Both the position numbers and the translations under genes were made by a program. This document shows, piece by piece, positions 50,443 through 58,989 of a stretch of DNA of 64,000 nt. Where the stretch lies: assembly GCF_014779655.1 (NCBI RefSeq), contig NZ_JACXYX010000007.1, positions 175,203 through 239,202 on the forward strand. The letters run 5' to 3'. The first letter of the stretch is position 1. Every line of letters starts with the position of its first letter. Below the pieces are notes generated by a model, which worked only from the letters and a program-made list of their open reading frames with translations, was not told where the DNA came from and did no database searches. The DNA is from Nocardioides ganghwensis (GTDB lineage: Bacteria; Actinomycetota; Actinomycetes; Propionibacteriales; Nocardioidaceae).

Positions 50443-51273
50443 GTGCACGCGACCACGATGGTTCCAGCCGGCGACGGTCGGGTGCTGGCGGTCTGCCAGT
50501 GGGGGCCGCCCGACGGCAGTCCGGTGTTCTGGCTGCACGGCACGCCGGGCAGCCGCTACCTGCGCCACCCGGGCGATCAGTACGAGCGCGCCGGGGTGCG
50601 CGTGCTCACCTACGACCGGCCGGGCTACGGGGAGTCGAGCCGTGCGGGCGGTCGTACGGTGTCCGACTCCGCGGCGGACGTGACGGCGATCGCGGACTTC
50701 TTCGGACTGGAGCGTTTCGGCGTGGCGGGAGTGTCCGGCGGCGGACCACCCGCGTTCGCGGTCGCCGCGCTGGCCCCGGAGCGGGTGACCCGCTGCGCGG
50801 CGATCGTGTGCGGTCCGCCGCTCGATGCCGTCGGTCTCGACTTCTTCGCCGATCTCGAGGACGAGGATCGCGTCTTCTGGCGACAGGCCCGCGACCTCGG
50901 CGAGGAGTACCTGCTCGGCGAGCTGGAGGAGGGGGTTGCCTGGCTCAGGTCCGGGATGCCCGGTCTGGAGTCCCTGCCGGAGGACGACCGACGGATGCTG
51001 CACGAGGCCTTCAGCGAGGCGGTCCGACCAGGCCCGTGGGGCTACGTCGACGACTTCCTGGCAGTGGTCGCTGGATGGGGCTTCGCCATCAGCGACGTCG
51101 TCGTGCCCACCAGGGTGATGTTGGCTCGCGAGGACGCCTCGGTCCCGCCGAGTCATGCGGCGTGGTGGTCGCAGCACCTGGTCGACGGAGAGGTGGTCTG
51201 GGTGGACGGGGGCCACTTCGGTCCTCGGGACGAGGAAGAGATGGAGCTGCTGGCGTGGGTCGGCGGCGCATGA
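50443..51273 (+). CDS. Alpha/beta hydrolase
   Basis: 276 residues. HGTPGSR oxyanion region, nucleophile GVSGGGPPA (Ser in GxSxG, about residue 98), VMLAREDASVP (acid) and DGGHFGP (His). GTG 50443 lies five bases after GGAGGAGG. Substrate unknown. Its stop is overlapped by the ATG of the CocE-like gene (ATGA, 51270-51273), so the two hydrolases are made together. Confidence 0.9.
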   Translation: MHATTMVPAGDGRVLAVCQWGPPDGSPVFWLHGTPGSRYLRHPGDQYERAGVRVLTYDRPGYGESSRAGGRTVSDSAADVTAIADFFGLERFGVAGVSGGGPPAFAVAALAPERVTRCAAIVCGPPLDAVGLDFFADLEDEDRVFWRQARDLGEEYLLGELEEGVAWLRSGMPGLESLPEDDRRMLHEAFSEAVRPGPWGYVDDFLAVVAGWGFAISDVVVPTRVMLAREDASVPPSHAAWWSQHLVDGEVVWVDGGHFGPRDEEEMELLAWVGGA

Positions 51274-52916
51274 GGTCCGGGGGGCGGCATCCGCTCGGGG
51301 CCGCGCTCGCTCGCGTGCTGCGGATGCCACCGGGGCGACACGACTGCACGGTGGGCCGGGAGCGAGTCCCCATGCGTGACGGCGTGGAGCTCCTGACCGA
51401 CGTCTACCTCCCGGCCGCCGGGTCGTCGGGCACGGTGCTCATCCGCACGCCGTACGGCCTCGACGGGGTGATCGCCCGGCTCACGGCGGGCTTCTTCGCA
51501 GGCCACGGCTACCAGGTGGTGAACCAGGCATGCCGCGGGACGTCCGGCTCCGGAGGGGACTTCGACCCGTTCAGCCAGGAGACAGCCGACGGAGCCGACG
51601 CGGTCGCGTGGCTGCGGAAGCAGCCCTGGTTCGACGGCCGCCTCGCGCTCTGGGGAGCCTCCTACCTGGGGAACACGGCATGGGCTGTGATGGTGGATCC
51701 TCCCCCGGAGCTGGTCACGGCGGTGGTCGCCGTCGCTGGGCACGACGCCCACTGGGTGGCACACGGAGCCGGAGCCTTCTCCCTCGAAGAGGTCGTGGGT
51801 CTCATGGACGCCCTGGGGCACCTGGAGGTCAGGCCGATCAGGGGAGTCGCGCGCGCGGCGACGTCGAGCCGACGGCTGGGACCAGCGTTCCGGGACCTCC
51901 CTCTCGTCAGGGCACAGGACAGCCTCTTCGCGGGCAGCGGCATGCCGTACCGGGACTGGCTCCTGGCGACGGACCCCGAGAACCCAGTGTGGCGCCGCAT
52001 GCGCCTGGGTCAGGCTCTCGAGCGGGTCACCGTGCCGGTGCTGCTCCAGGCAGGCTGGCAGGACCGGTTCGTCGCCCAGATGATCGAGCAGCACGACCGG
52101 TTGCAGCAGCGCGACGTCGAGGTCGGACTCACCATCGGACCCTGGACCCACGTCGAGACGGCCACCAAGGGCGCTGCAACCATCATGACGGAGGCGCTGG
52201 ACTGGCTGGCCGAGCACCTCGCCGGCGCCGGCGGGCGGTCGCGGCCGGGTCCGGTGCGCATCTACGTGCCCGGCGCCGAGGAGTGGCGGGACCTGCAGAC
52301 GTGGCCGCCACCGACCGACGACCGGGTGTTCTACCTCCACCCCGGGGGTGGGCTCGGCGAGGCCCCGCCGTCCTCCGTCGCCGGCCCGACGACCTTCACG
52401 TACGACCCGGCCGATCCCACCCCGGCGGTCGGTGGCCGCGTGGTCAACCCGGCGATCGGCGGTCGTCGCGACAACCGGAAGCTCGAAGGACGCGCGGACG
52501 TGGTGACGTTCACCAGTCCACCACTGTCCGCACCCCTGGAAGTGCTGGGGAACCCGGTCGTCGAAGTCGTCCACGAGACCGACAACCCGTACGCCGACCT
52601 CTTCGTACGCCTGTGCGAGGTGCGGCAGGACGGTCGGTCCATCAACGTGAGCGACGGATTCCGTAGGCTGGGACCGGCCGACGCGAACGGGACCATCATG
52701 CTCCGGCTCGACGCCCTGGCGCATCGCTTCACGCCCGGAAGTCGCCTCCGCCTGCAGGTCTCCGGAGGGGCCCACCCCCGCTACGCCAGGAACCTCGGCA
52801 CGGACCGGGATCCGGCGACGAGCACCGACCTCGCGGCGTCAGCGCGCAAGGTCTTCCACGGACACGGGGGTTTCTCCCGAGTCCACCTGCCCTGCTCGAG
52901 CCCGCGCAACCGCTAG
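51270..52916 (+). CDS. CocE/NonD-family hydrolase (X-Pro peptidase-like)
   Basis: 548 residues: RERVPMRDGVELLTDVYLPA, RGTSGSGGDFDPFSQETADGADAVAWLRKQPWFDGRLALWGASYLGNTAW with the nucleophile Ser in GASYLG (about residue 132), QAGWQDRFV, GPWTH and a C-terminal jelly-roll domain typical of the family (PLEVLGNPVVEVVHETDNPYADLFVRLCEVR). Members are cocaine esterases, acyl-amino-ester hydrolases or X-Pro dipeptidases. No signal peptide. Stop codon overlaps the stop of a small antisense-strand ORF (CTAG). Confidence 0.9.
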   Translation: MRSGGRHPLGAALARVLRMPPGRHDCTVGRERVPMRDGVELLTDVYLPAAGSSGTVLIRTPYGLDGVIARLTAGFFAGHGYQVVNQACRGTSGSGGDFDPFSQETADGADAVAWLRKQPWFDGRLALWGASYLGNTAWAVMVDPPPELVTAVVAVAGHDAHWVAHGAGAFSLEEVVGLMDALGHLEVRPIRGVARAATSSRRLGPAFRDLPLVRAQDSLFAGSGMPYRDWLLATDPENPVWRRMRLGQALERVTVPVLLQAGWQDRFVAQMIEQHDRLQQRDVEVGLTIGPWTHVETATKGAATIMTEALDWLAEHLAGAGGRSRPGPVRIYVPGAEEWRDLQTWPPPTDDRVFYLHPGGGLGEAPPSSVAGPTTFTYDPADPTPAVGGRVVNPAIGGRRDNRKLEGRADVVTFTSPPLSAPLEVLGNPVVEVVHETDNPYADLFVRLCEVRQDGRSINVSDGFRRLGPADANGTIMLRLDALAHRFTPGSRLRLQVSGGAHPRYARNLGTDRDPATSTDLAASARKVFHGHGGFSRVHLPCSSPRNR

Positions 52917-53008
52917 AACACGAAGATCAGCAGCAGGAGCGCGGTGATGGCCAGCGAGACGAGCAGCGAGCCGGCACAGCCGAGTCGGTTGCTGAAGAAG
53001 AGGAACAT
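52913..53008 (-). CDS. 31-residue hydrophobic peptide
   Basis: MFLFFSNRLGCAGSLLVSLA followed by ITALLLLIFVF: a single membrane helix after a short SNRLGCAGS turn. The ATG is preceded by AAGGAGTCTCCG, a very strong ribosome binding site, and codon use is ordinary for the region. Too short for most gene callers. I believe similar tiny peptides (SNRLGCxGS then a hydrophobic helix) occur in other actinobacteria, from memory only. Function unknown; the stop overlaps the CocE stop. Confidence 0.7.
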   Translation of the reverse strand: MFLFFSNRLGCAGSLLVSLAITALLLLIFVF

Positions 53009-53088
53009 CGGAGACTCCTTGGGGGTCTGGTGGTGGGGGGCGCGGCCGCGTCCGCTCCGACCTCGTGCGAGGGCGAGGGCGCATGCCC

Positions 53089-53199
53089 TCAGCGCTGTGT
53101 GCTGCGGCCTGTCGGGAGCAGCGTCGTGGCCGCGTGGACCACGGCCGCGCTGAGCATGCCCACCACCTGGCCGATCGAGCGGACGTACATGATCGACAT
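53089..53199 (-). CDS. 36-residue small protein
   Basis: MSIMYVRSIGQVVGMLSAAV then VHAATTLLPTGRSTQR. Predicted amphipathic or weakly hydrophobic helix and a basic tail. ATG 53199 lies six bases after CAGGAGA, a good ribosome binding site. Eighty bases upstream of the 31-residue ORF on the same strand, so both could be on one transcript. No family recognised; could be chance. Confidence 0.5.
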   Translation of the reverse strand: MSIMYVRSIGQVVGMLSAAVVHAATTLLPTGRSTQR

Positions 53200-53362
53200 C
53201 GATGTCTCCTGGTGACGCGTGAACCTGGCGTGCCCATGGTCTTGAGCCCCTGCACGGCGAGGTGCAGTTGCACGCCTGTACCCCGTCCGGCGGGGCGCAT
53301 GTCGTGAGGAGGTGTGGGCTGCGCCTCAGGTGATGAGCCGGCCCCGCGCCCCGGGCGGTCGC

Positions 53363-53486
53363 GGATCAGCCGAACGGTCAGGGGTCCCTCGTACCAGAGG
53401 CCGGCAGGAGCGAGCCAGCAGACCGATGGAGCCGAGCAGACATCCGGTCATCGTTGGAGCGACACCCCGAGGAGAAGGAAGAGACC
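53363..53486 (+). repeat. Duplicated upstream region, copy A
   Basis: Shares long similar stretches with 55154-55278 (for example GGATCAGCCGAACGGTC, CCCTCGTACCAGAGG, CATCCGGTCATCGTTGGA). Together with the following coding sequence it forms an imperfect segmental duplication of about 580-610 bases. Confidence 0.85.
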
Positions 53487-53939
53487 GTGAGCACCACGAC
53501 CAGGACCACGACCGACAGCCCGACCACGACCGCCCTGCACGACCCGCCCGCGCCGGTCAGGGCGAGGCTCGCCGCAGCGTGGGCAAGCTTCATGTTCTTC
53601 TACATCTACGTCGACTACCTGCACCTCTACAAGCCCGGCGCAGTCGACGACATCCTGGCCGGCGTCGTCTTCGAGTTCGACATCAGCCAGACCTTCGTCG
53701 TCACGTCACTCGCGCTCGTGGGGATCCCGAGCCTGATGATCCTGCTGTCCACGGCCCTGCCGGCGCGCGCGACCCGCACGCTCAACCTCGTCGTGGCCGC
53801 GCTCTACGTCCCCGTCTCCGCGTTCAACGTGGTCGGCGAGTGGTGGATCTACTTCTACGGCCTCGGCGCCCTGGTCGAGGTGATCCTCCTCGCCTACATC
53901 CTCCGCTCCGCCTGGACCTGGCCCCGCACGGCGTCGTAG
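53487..53939 (+). CDS. DUF6326-like membrane protein (copy 1)
   Basis: 150 residues. Thr-rich cytoplasmic N-terminus, then SFMFFYIYVDYLHLYKPGAVDDILAG and four hydrophobic segments (TFVVTSLALVGIPSLMILLS; TLNLVVAALYVPVSAFNVVGEWW; FYGLGALVEVILLAYILRSAWTWPR). Matches the style of DUF6326 proteins, function unknown. Close paralogue of the gene at 55279; even about 120 bases of upstream sequence are similar. GTG 53487 follows GGAGAAGGAAGAG. Confidence 0.85.
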   Translation: MSTTTRTTTDSPTTTALHDPPAPVRARLAAAWASFMFFYIYVDYLHLYKPGAVDDILAGVVFEFDISQTFVVTSLALVGIPSLMILLSTALPARATRTLNLVVAALYVPVSAFNVVGEWWIYFYGLGALVEVILLAYILRSAWTWPRTAS

Positions 53940-53965
53940 GAGGGAGCCGCGGCTCGCGGCTTCGG

Positions 53966-54433
53966 TCAGGTCTCGCCCCCGATGTCGAACTCGTACGCCT
54001 CGAAGACGAGGTCGGCGCCTCGTTGACGGTGTCGGACGAGCCTCCCCAGGAGCGCGGTACCGAGATCGCGGACCTTGTCGGCGTCAGTGCTGACGTCCGA
54101 CGCAGCGACCCGCGTCAGGAGGCTGTCGACCTGGCCGCGGATCAGCGCGTGCTCGTGCGTGAGGATGCTGACGGCCCCGGACAGCCGTGGCGAGGTCGTG
54201 AGGACCTCGCGGTACAGCCCGTCAGGACCCTCGGTGATGTCGACGTGCTCGCGGAAGTCGCCGGCGAGCTCCACGGCGGCCACGTGCACCCGTTGGGCCC
54301 AGCGCGCCCTGTCCCCGGCGGCCGGCGCGGCCAACGCCGCCTCCAGCGCGCCCATCGACTCGCGCAGCTCGGCGCGGTGCCGCCGCAGCCCCTCCAGGAG
54401 GTCAGCGTCCGGCGTCATCGAGATCGGTTCCAT
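53966..54433 (-). CDS. Hemerythrin-like HHE-domain protein
   Basis: 155 residues, four-helix-bundle style with histidines placed as in HHE domains: RRHRAELRESMGALEAAL, DFREHVDITEGPDGLYRE, SILTHEHALIRGQVDSLL and LVRHRQRGADLVFEAYEFD. Such proteins bind a di-iron centre and sense or carry oxygen or nitric oxide. ATG 54433 is preceded by GGAGGTGTCG. Placed between the two DUF6326-like copies. Confidence 0.82.
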   Translation of the reverse strand: MEPISMTPDADLLEGLRRHRAELRESMGALEAALAAPAAGDRARWAQRVHVAAVELAGDFREHVDITEGPDGLYREVLTTSPRLSGAVSILTHEHALIRGQVDSLLTRVAASDVSTDADKVRDLGTALLGRLVRHRQRGADLVFEAYEFDIGGET

Positions 54434-54562
54434 CGACACCTCCGTCCCCGGATCGCGTTATCCCCCCAGTGTCGCTCGTTTTCCGTCCCCCGGCGATGCT
54501 CCCCTCGCACCGGATCGTCAGACGGATCCTCATCTGGTGACATCGGGCGGCCGGGTCTCTGA

Positions 54563-55117
54563 TCAGTACCCAGGCGCCCCCCCGCCGGCCCGCGCGATGA
54601 TCTCCTCCACCACGTCGGACTTGGCGTCGGCGTAGTCCTGGATCCGCGCCCAGCTCCTGGCCGCGAGCTGCCGCTTCGTCTCCTCGTACAGCTTCCTGTC
54701 ATCCGGGTTCGCCCGGAGCCGGTCCCGGAACAGCAGCATCCGCTGCGCCTCCGCGGAGCCCACGGCGAAGACATGGACCTGGACCTCAGGGTCATGCGCC
54801 CTGAAGAAGCGGTGCTGGTGCCAGTCCGGCTCCCGAACGTGCAGCAGGAAGCCGGCTGCCTCGAGCCCGGGCACGTACGCCGCCTCGTCGCTCGGGTCCG
54901 CGACCAGCAGGCGGACGTCGATGAACGGCTTGGTCGCCAGTCCCGGCACCGACGTGGAGCCGACGTGCTCCACGACCACCGCGAACGACCCCAACGCCTC
55001 CCTGATCCGAGCCGCTACCTCGGCGTACTGCCTCGCCCACGTGGCATCCGGCGCCGCCAGGTGGATGGGGCCCTGGTGAGCGCGCGGCGGTCTGACGAAC
55101 TCCGGTCCGGCAGGCAT
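54563..55117 (-). CDS. GrpB-family nucleotidyltransferase-like protein
   Basis: 184 residues. HVGSTSVPGLATKPFIDVRLLV matches the nucleotidyltransferase signature (GS, DxD-like region) of the GrpB/UPF0157 family, followed by FLLHVREPDWHQHRFFRAHDPEVQVHVF and RLRANPDDRKLYEETKRQLA. Family function is not well established; a CoaE-linked role is sometimes suggested. Lies between the two duplicated genes. Confidence 0.9.
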   Translation of the reverse strand: MPAGPEFVRPPRAHQGPIHLAAPDATWARQYAEVAARIREALGSFAVVVEHVGSTSVPGLATKPFIDVRLLVADPSDEAAYVPGLEAAGFLLHVREPDWHQHRFFRAHDPEVQVHVFAVGSAEAQRMLLFRDRLRANPDDRKLYEETKRQLAARSWARIQDYADAKSDVVEEIIARAGGGAPGY

Positions 55118-55153
55118 GCTCCGATGTTCGCACGAGTGACGAGGCGATCCGGC

Positions 55154-55278
55154 GCGGATCAGCCGAACGGTCGGACGTCCCTCGTACCAGAGGTCAGGAA
55201 GCGCAGGCCGGCAGACCGATGGCCCCGGTCCCGCATCCGGTCATCGTTGGATCGACACCCACGAAGAGAGAAGCGACC
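55154..55278 (+). repeat. Duplicated upstream region, copy B
   Basis: Second copy of the upstream sequence at 53363-53486, directly before the second DUF6326-like gene. Confidence 0.85.
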
Positions 55279-55767
55279 ATGAGCACCCCGACCCACACCA
55301 CGACCCACACCACGACCGACACCAGGACCGACACCCCGACCACGACAGTCCTGCACGACCCGCCCGCGCCGGTCAGGGCGAGGCTCGCCGCTGCCTGGAC
55401 CAGCTTCATGTTCTTCTACATCTACGTCGACTACCTGCACCTGTACAAGCCCGGCGCAGTCGACGACATCCTGGCCGGCGTCGCCTTCGAGTTCGACACC
55501 AGCCAGACCTTCGTCGTCACCGCGCTCACGATCGTGGGGGTCCCGGCGCTCATGATCCTGCTCTCCATGGCACTGCCCGCCCGCGCGAACCGCACGCTCA
55601 ACCTCGTCGTGGCATCGGTCTGCATCCCGATCGCGGTGTTCAACGTGGTCGGCCAGGCCTTCGTGCCCGACCCGTGGCTGTACTTCTACGGCCTCGGCGT
55701 CGCGGTCGAGGTGGTAATCCTCGCCTACATCCTCCGCTCCGCCTGGGCCTGGCCCAGGCACTCCTGA
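55279..55767 (+). CDS. DUF6326-like membrane protein (copy 2)
   Basis: 162 residues, paralogue of the 53487 gene; central membrane region nearly identical (FMFFYIYVDYLHLYKPGAVD), with a longer Thr/His-rich N-terminus of repeated THTT/TDT units and the insertion QAFVPDPWLYFY near residue 130. ATG 55279 follows GAAGAGAGAAGCGACC. Two close copies suggest dosage or divergence of roles; nothing shows which. Confidence 0.85.
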   Translation: MSTPTHTTTHTTTDTRTDTPTTTVLHDPPAPVRARLAAAWTSFMFFYIYVDYLHLYKPGAVDDILAGVAFEFDTSQTFVVTALTIVGVPALMILLSMALPARANRTLNLVVASVCIPIAVFNVVGQAFVPDPWLYFYGLGVAVEVVILAYILRSAWAWPRHS

Positions 55768-55783
55768 TCGGTGGGACAGAGGC

Positions 55784-56668
55784 TCAGCCCGGGACCAGGG
55801 CGGCGCCCATGGCGGCGATGTGCGCCGGCGTCGAGCCGCAGCATCCGCCGACCAGGTCGATCCCGAGCCGGGCCAACCGGGTGGCGTGCGAAGCCATGTC
55901 GCCAGCGGTGGCGTCGTACTCGAAGTGGTCGCCCACCACCTGCGGAAGGCCGGCGTTGGACTGGGCGACCAGGAGGATGTCGTCGGTGCGGGCCTGCGCC
56001 ATCTCCGCGGCGATGATCTCCATCTCCTCGGGACCGCGACCGCAGTTGGCCCCCGCGGCGTCGGCACCTGCCGCGGCAAGGTGCGCCACCGCGTCGCCCG
56101 GGCGTACGCCCATCATGGTGCGCAGGTTGGTGTCGAAGCTCATCGTCACCGCGACCGGAAGGCCGGGCGCGACCTCTCGCGCCGCGGCGAGGGCGGCGTC
56201 GGCCTCACCGAGGTCGCTCAGCGTCTCGACCAGCACCAGGTCGATCCCGCCCTCGACCAGCGCAGTGAGCTGTTCGGCGAACAGCGCCTGGGCGTCCTCG
56301 CGGGTCAGGGTCCCGAGCGGCGCCAGCAGCTCGCCGGTCGGGCCGAGGTCGCCGGCGACGAGCAGCCCGTGCTCGTCCGCCACCGATCGTGCGAGCTGCG
56401 CCGCCGTCCGGTTCACCTCGCCGACGCGGTCGCCGAGCCCGTGCAGGTCCAGGCGCGGCCGGGTGCCCCCGAAGGTGTTGGTCGTCAGCAGCCGCGCCCC
56501 CGCGTCGGCGTACGCCGCGTGCGCCGCGCGCACCGCGTCGGGGTTCTCGAGGTTCCAGAGCTCTCCCGGTACGCCGGCCTCGAGGCCGCTGTCCTGGAGC
56601 AGCGTGCCCATGCCGCCGTCGAGCAGGACCGGACGGTCCGCGGGCAGCAGCGCCCCGAGCCGGTTCAC
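55784..56668 (-). CDS. Homocysteine S-methyltransferase
   Basis: 294 residues. VLLDGGMGTLLQDSGLEAG at the N-terminus, TTNTFGG, and zinc ligands Cys in GANCGRGPEE and the CC pair in GGCCGSTPAHIAAM. It transfers a methyl group from S-methylmethionine or similar donor to homocysteine. GTG 56668 overlaps the stop of the small upstream gene (GTGA). Confidence 0.93.
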   Translation of the reverse strand: MNRLGALLPADRPVLLDGGMGTLLQDSGLEAGVPGELWNLENPDAVRAAHAAYADAGARLLTTNTFGGTRPRLDLHGLGDRVGEVNRTAAQLARSVADEHGLLVAGDLGPTGELLAPLGTLTREDAQALFAEQLTALVEGGIDLVLVETLSDLGEADAALAAAREVAPGLPVAVTMSFDTNLRTMMGVRPGDAVAHLAAAGADAAGANCGRGPEEMEIIAAEMAQARTDDILLVAQSNAGLPQVVGDHFEYDATAGDMASHATRLARLGIDLVGGCCGSTPAHIAAMGAALVPG

Positions 56669-56958
56669 GTGCCCAGCTCGTCGAGATAGCCGGCGATCCG
56701 GTCGGCCGGCCACGCCGCGTCGAGCTCGGCGACGACCCGGTCGAGCACCTCGCTCGGCGTACCGTCGGCCTCGGTCCACGGGGACCGTTCCCAGCCCGCC
56801 AGGTAGTCGTCGGCCCCCGTGTCACCGAGCCGCATCGCGGCCTCGTCGATCGCCTCCTGGAACCGGGGTGCGAGCTCGGACTTCACGGTCTCGTCGTCCG
56901 CCCGGGCCGCGACCATCGACGGAAGGTCGCGCCACCGGGTCACCTGGTACTCCGCCAT
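56665..56958 (-). CDS. Small conserved protein, virulence-factor (PF13769)-like
   Basis: 97 residues from ATG 56958: MAEYQVTRWRDLPSMVAARADDETVKSELAPRFQEAIDEAAMRLG and WERSPWTEADGTPSEVLDRVVAELDA. Resembles small proteins often found beside homocysteine methyltransferase or methylenetetrahydrofolate reductase genes in actinobacteria; the PF13769 assignment is from memory. Coupled to the downstream methyltransferase, so a role in methionine metabolism is inferred. The longer frame to 57147 adds only low-quality sequence. Confidence 0.75.
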   Translation of the reverse strand: MAEYQVTRWRDLPSMVAARADDETVKSELAPRFQEAIDEAAMRLGDTGADDYLAGWERSPWTEADGTPSEVLDRVVAELDAAWPADRIAGYLDELGT

Positions 56959-57064
56959 CTGCCGGAGCCTAGTTCCGGCGCCGCGTCGCGACCGAGGTGT
57001 CCGGCGAGTGAGCGCCACCGGGCCTGCGAGAGAGCCTCCTGCCGGTCGACCGACCTGCCGGGCA

Positions 57065-58774
57065 TCACCGCTTCGCGCGCTGCGGCACCTCGACGCTCGT
57101 ACGAGCGACTGCAGGTCGCACGACCTCGGTCCCCGCGTAGCGCACAACCACCGGCTTGGTGCCCGGACGGACGCCCCGCACGACGGCCCGCGCCCTGCCC
57201 CTGACGAGCTGGACCTCGACCGTGCGTCCTCCGACGCTGACGGTGACCGCCCCGTCCGGCCGCGACGCTCCGGGAGCGCGTACGCGAACGTCCACGGCGA
57301 CGCGCTTCCGCGTGGCGTCGGGGCGCACCTTGAGCGTGGGCGTGGTCGTCACCATCGGCACGGCGACCGCCTCCGTGGTGCTGCGGAAGTGTCGTCGCGA
57401 CAGGGTGATCTCGACCGACAGGCTACGGCCGACGTCGCCCTTGCGGACCGTGTAGGTGGGGTTCGTGGCCTTGGCGATGCGCTTGCCGTCCCGGAGCCAG
57501 GCGTAGGTGGCCGTCGCGTCGGAGGGCTTGACGCTCCCGGCACGGGCAACGAGCTTGCTGCCCACCTCGGGCGTGCCCTTCACGCGCGACGGGCTGGTGA
57601 TGGCGACCGGCTTGGCGAGCACCGGCCCGGTCTCGACCGCGGTCGACCTCGACTTCCGGTAGCCGGTCGCGCTCGCGATGGTGCGCGCACTGATGCGCGT
57701 GTCGATGTGGTCGCGGGTGAGGACGAGCGAGGCCCCGGTGGCACCGTCGAGGGCCACCCCGTCGGCGTACCACTGCGTCGTGACCTTCGCGGGTTGCGGC
57801 GACCACGACGAGGCCGTGAGGGTCAACGTCTGACCGACCTCCGCAACACCCTGGATCGTCGGCTGCGCCGTGGGCTGGAACGTCCCGGGCGCGACGGGAG
57901 CGGTGGCGAGCACTGCCCGCCCGGCGGTGTAGCCGCTCAGCTCTGCCGTCACCTCCGCGGTGAGGGCCTTGCCCTTCACGTCGGGCGTGGGGACATAGCT
58001 GGGAGCGGTGGCGCCGGGGATGGCAGCACCGTCGGCAAGCCAACGGACGGTGACGCTGGAGGGCGTGGGCGTCCACGCGCCGGCGGCGACCTCCAGGGGT
58101 GCTCCGACCGCAGGAGACCCGACGATGGCAGGAGCCGTCGTGGGCGCGACCACGCGGTCGTTGAAGTGGATGAACCCCGTGGGCCAGCCCCCGCCGGACT
58201 TGGTGACGCGCCGCCAGTGGAAGTCACCGCCCCAGTAGTCCTCCGAGACGATGATCTCGGTGTCGGAGATGACCTGTTCCACGATGGCGACGTGGCCGTT
58301 GGACCCTGCCGGCGTCACGTGCGGCTTGTACCAGGCGACGGACCCGACCGTGGGGGTCTGGTCGGTGATGGAGGCCATCGCGACGCCCCAGTTGGAGGCG
58401 TTGCCGCTGCCGTCCCAGGGCCGGACGTTCGGCATGCCGGACTGGACCAGCCGGTAGGCGACGTAGTTGGTGCAGTTGTGCCCGGTGTACATGCGCCAGT
58501 ACATCGTGGAGGACGCCTGGCGGTAGCCGTAGTTGCCGTAGCCGGCGGCCTGGCAGCCTGCATACCCCGAGCACAGGTAGGTCGACGTCGTCAGGCTGAT
58601 CCTGTCGACGGTGGTCGGCATGGCCAGCGCGAGGAGCGCCAGCACGCCGGCGACCAGCTTGGTCGCCCGTCCCACCCGCCGTACGACGCGCTGCAACGCG
58701 GGCACCGCTGACTGCGCTGGCAGTGCTGCGCGGGCGCGCTGTGACGTCTGTGACCAATGAGGCTGTTGTTGCAC
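57065..58774 (-). CDS. Exported CHAP-domain protein with Ig-like repeats
   Basis: 569 residues. N-terminal signal/anchor (LVAGVLALLALAMPTTV, about 41-56). CHAP amidase/peptidase domain with Cys101 in HNCTNYVAYRLV and His161 in SNGHVAIVEQV. Three similar Ig-like repeats of about 95 residues follow (each containing WLADG/WYADG/WLRDG and a final Y), then a fourth Ig-like domain. Probably a peptidoglycan hydrolase held outside the cell. GTG 58774 with TACGAT 13 bases before suggests a near-leaderless message. Confidence 0.87.
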   Translation of the reverse strand: MQQQPHWSQTSQRARAALPAQSAVPALQRVVRRVGRATKLVAGVLALLALAMPTTVDRISLTTSTYLCSGYAGCQAAGYGNYGYRQASSTMYWRMYTGHNCTNYVAYRLVQSGMPNVRPWDGSGNASNWGVAMASITDQTPTVGSVAWYKPHVTPAGSNGHVAIVEQVISDTEIIVSEDYWGGDFHWRRVTKSGGGWPTGFIHFNDRVVAPTTAPAIVGSPAVGAPLEVAAGAWTPTPSSVTVRWLADGAAIPGATAPSYVPTPDVKGKALTAEVTAELSGYTAGRAVLATAPVAPGTFQPTAQPTIQGVAEVGQTLTLTASSWSPQPAKVTTQWYADGVALDGATGASLVLTRDHIDTRISARTIASATGYRKSRSTAVETGPVLAKPVAITSPSRVKGTPEVGSKLVARAGSVKPSDATATYAWLRDGKRIAKATNPTYTVRKGDVGRSLSVEITLSRRHFRSTTEAVAVPMVTTTPTLKVRPDATRKRVAVDVRVRAPGASRPDGAVTVSVGGRTVEVQLVRGRARAVVRGVRPGTKPVVVRYAGTEVVRPAVARTSVEVPQRAKR

Positions 58775-58989
58775 GTGAGGGATCGTATGGTCCCTGAGTC
58801 AAGCCCGCCACGCCGATGAGTGAAGATCAATCGTGTAATTCATCGGCCGACTACGCGCCTCCCGGCACGCAGTGGGCAGATTCCAACACACAGAGCCACA
58901 GCTACGGGCAAGAACCGGGTGCGGATCACCTGCGCGGAAGTGCACCGGTGCGTTCGCCAACGCAGGCATCATGCGAATCGAACGGGCCC

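Noticed and set aside
52839..53300. 153-codon minus-strand ORF
   Set aside because: Arg/Ser-rich and shifted against two small ORFs that have proper ribosome binding sites.
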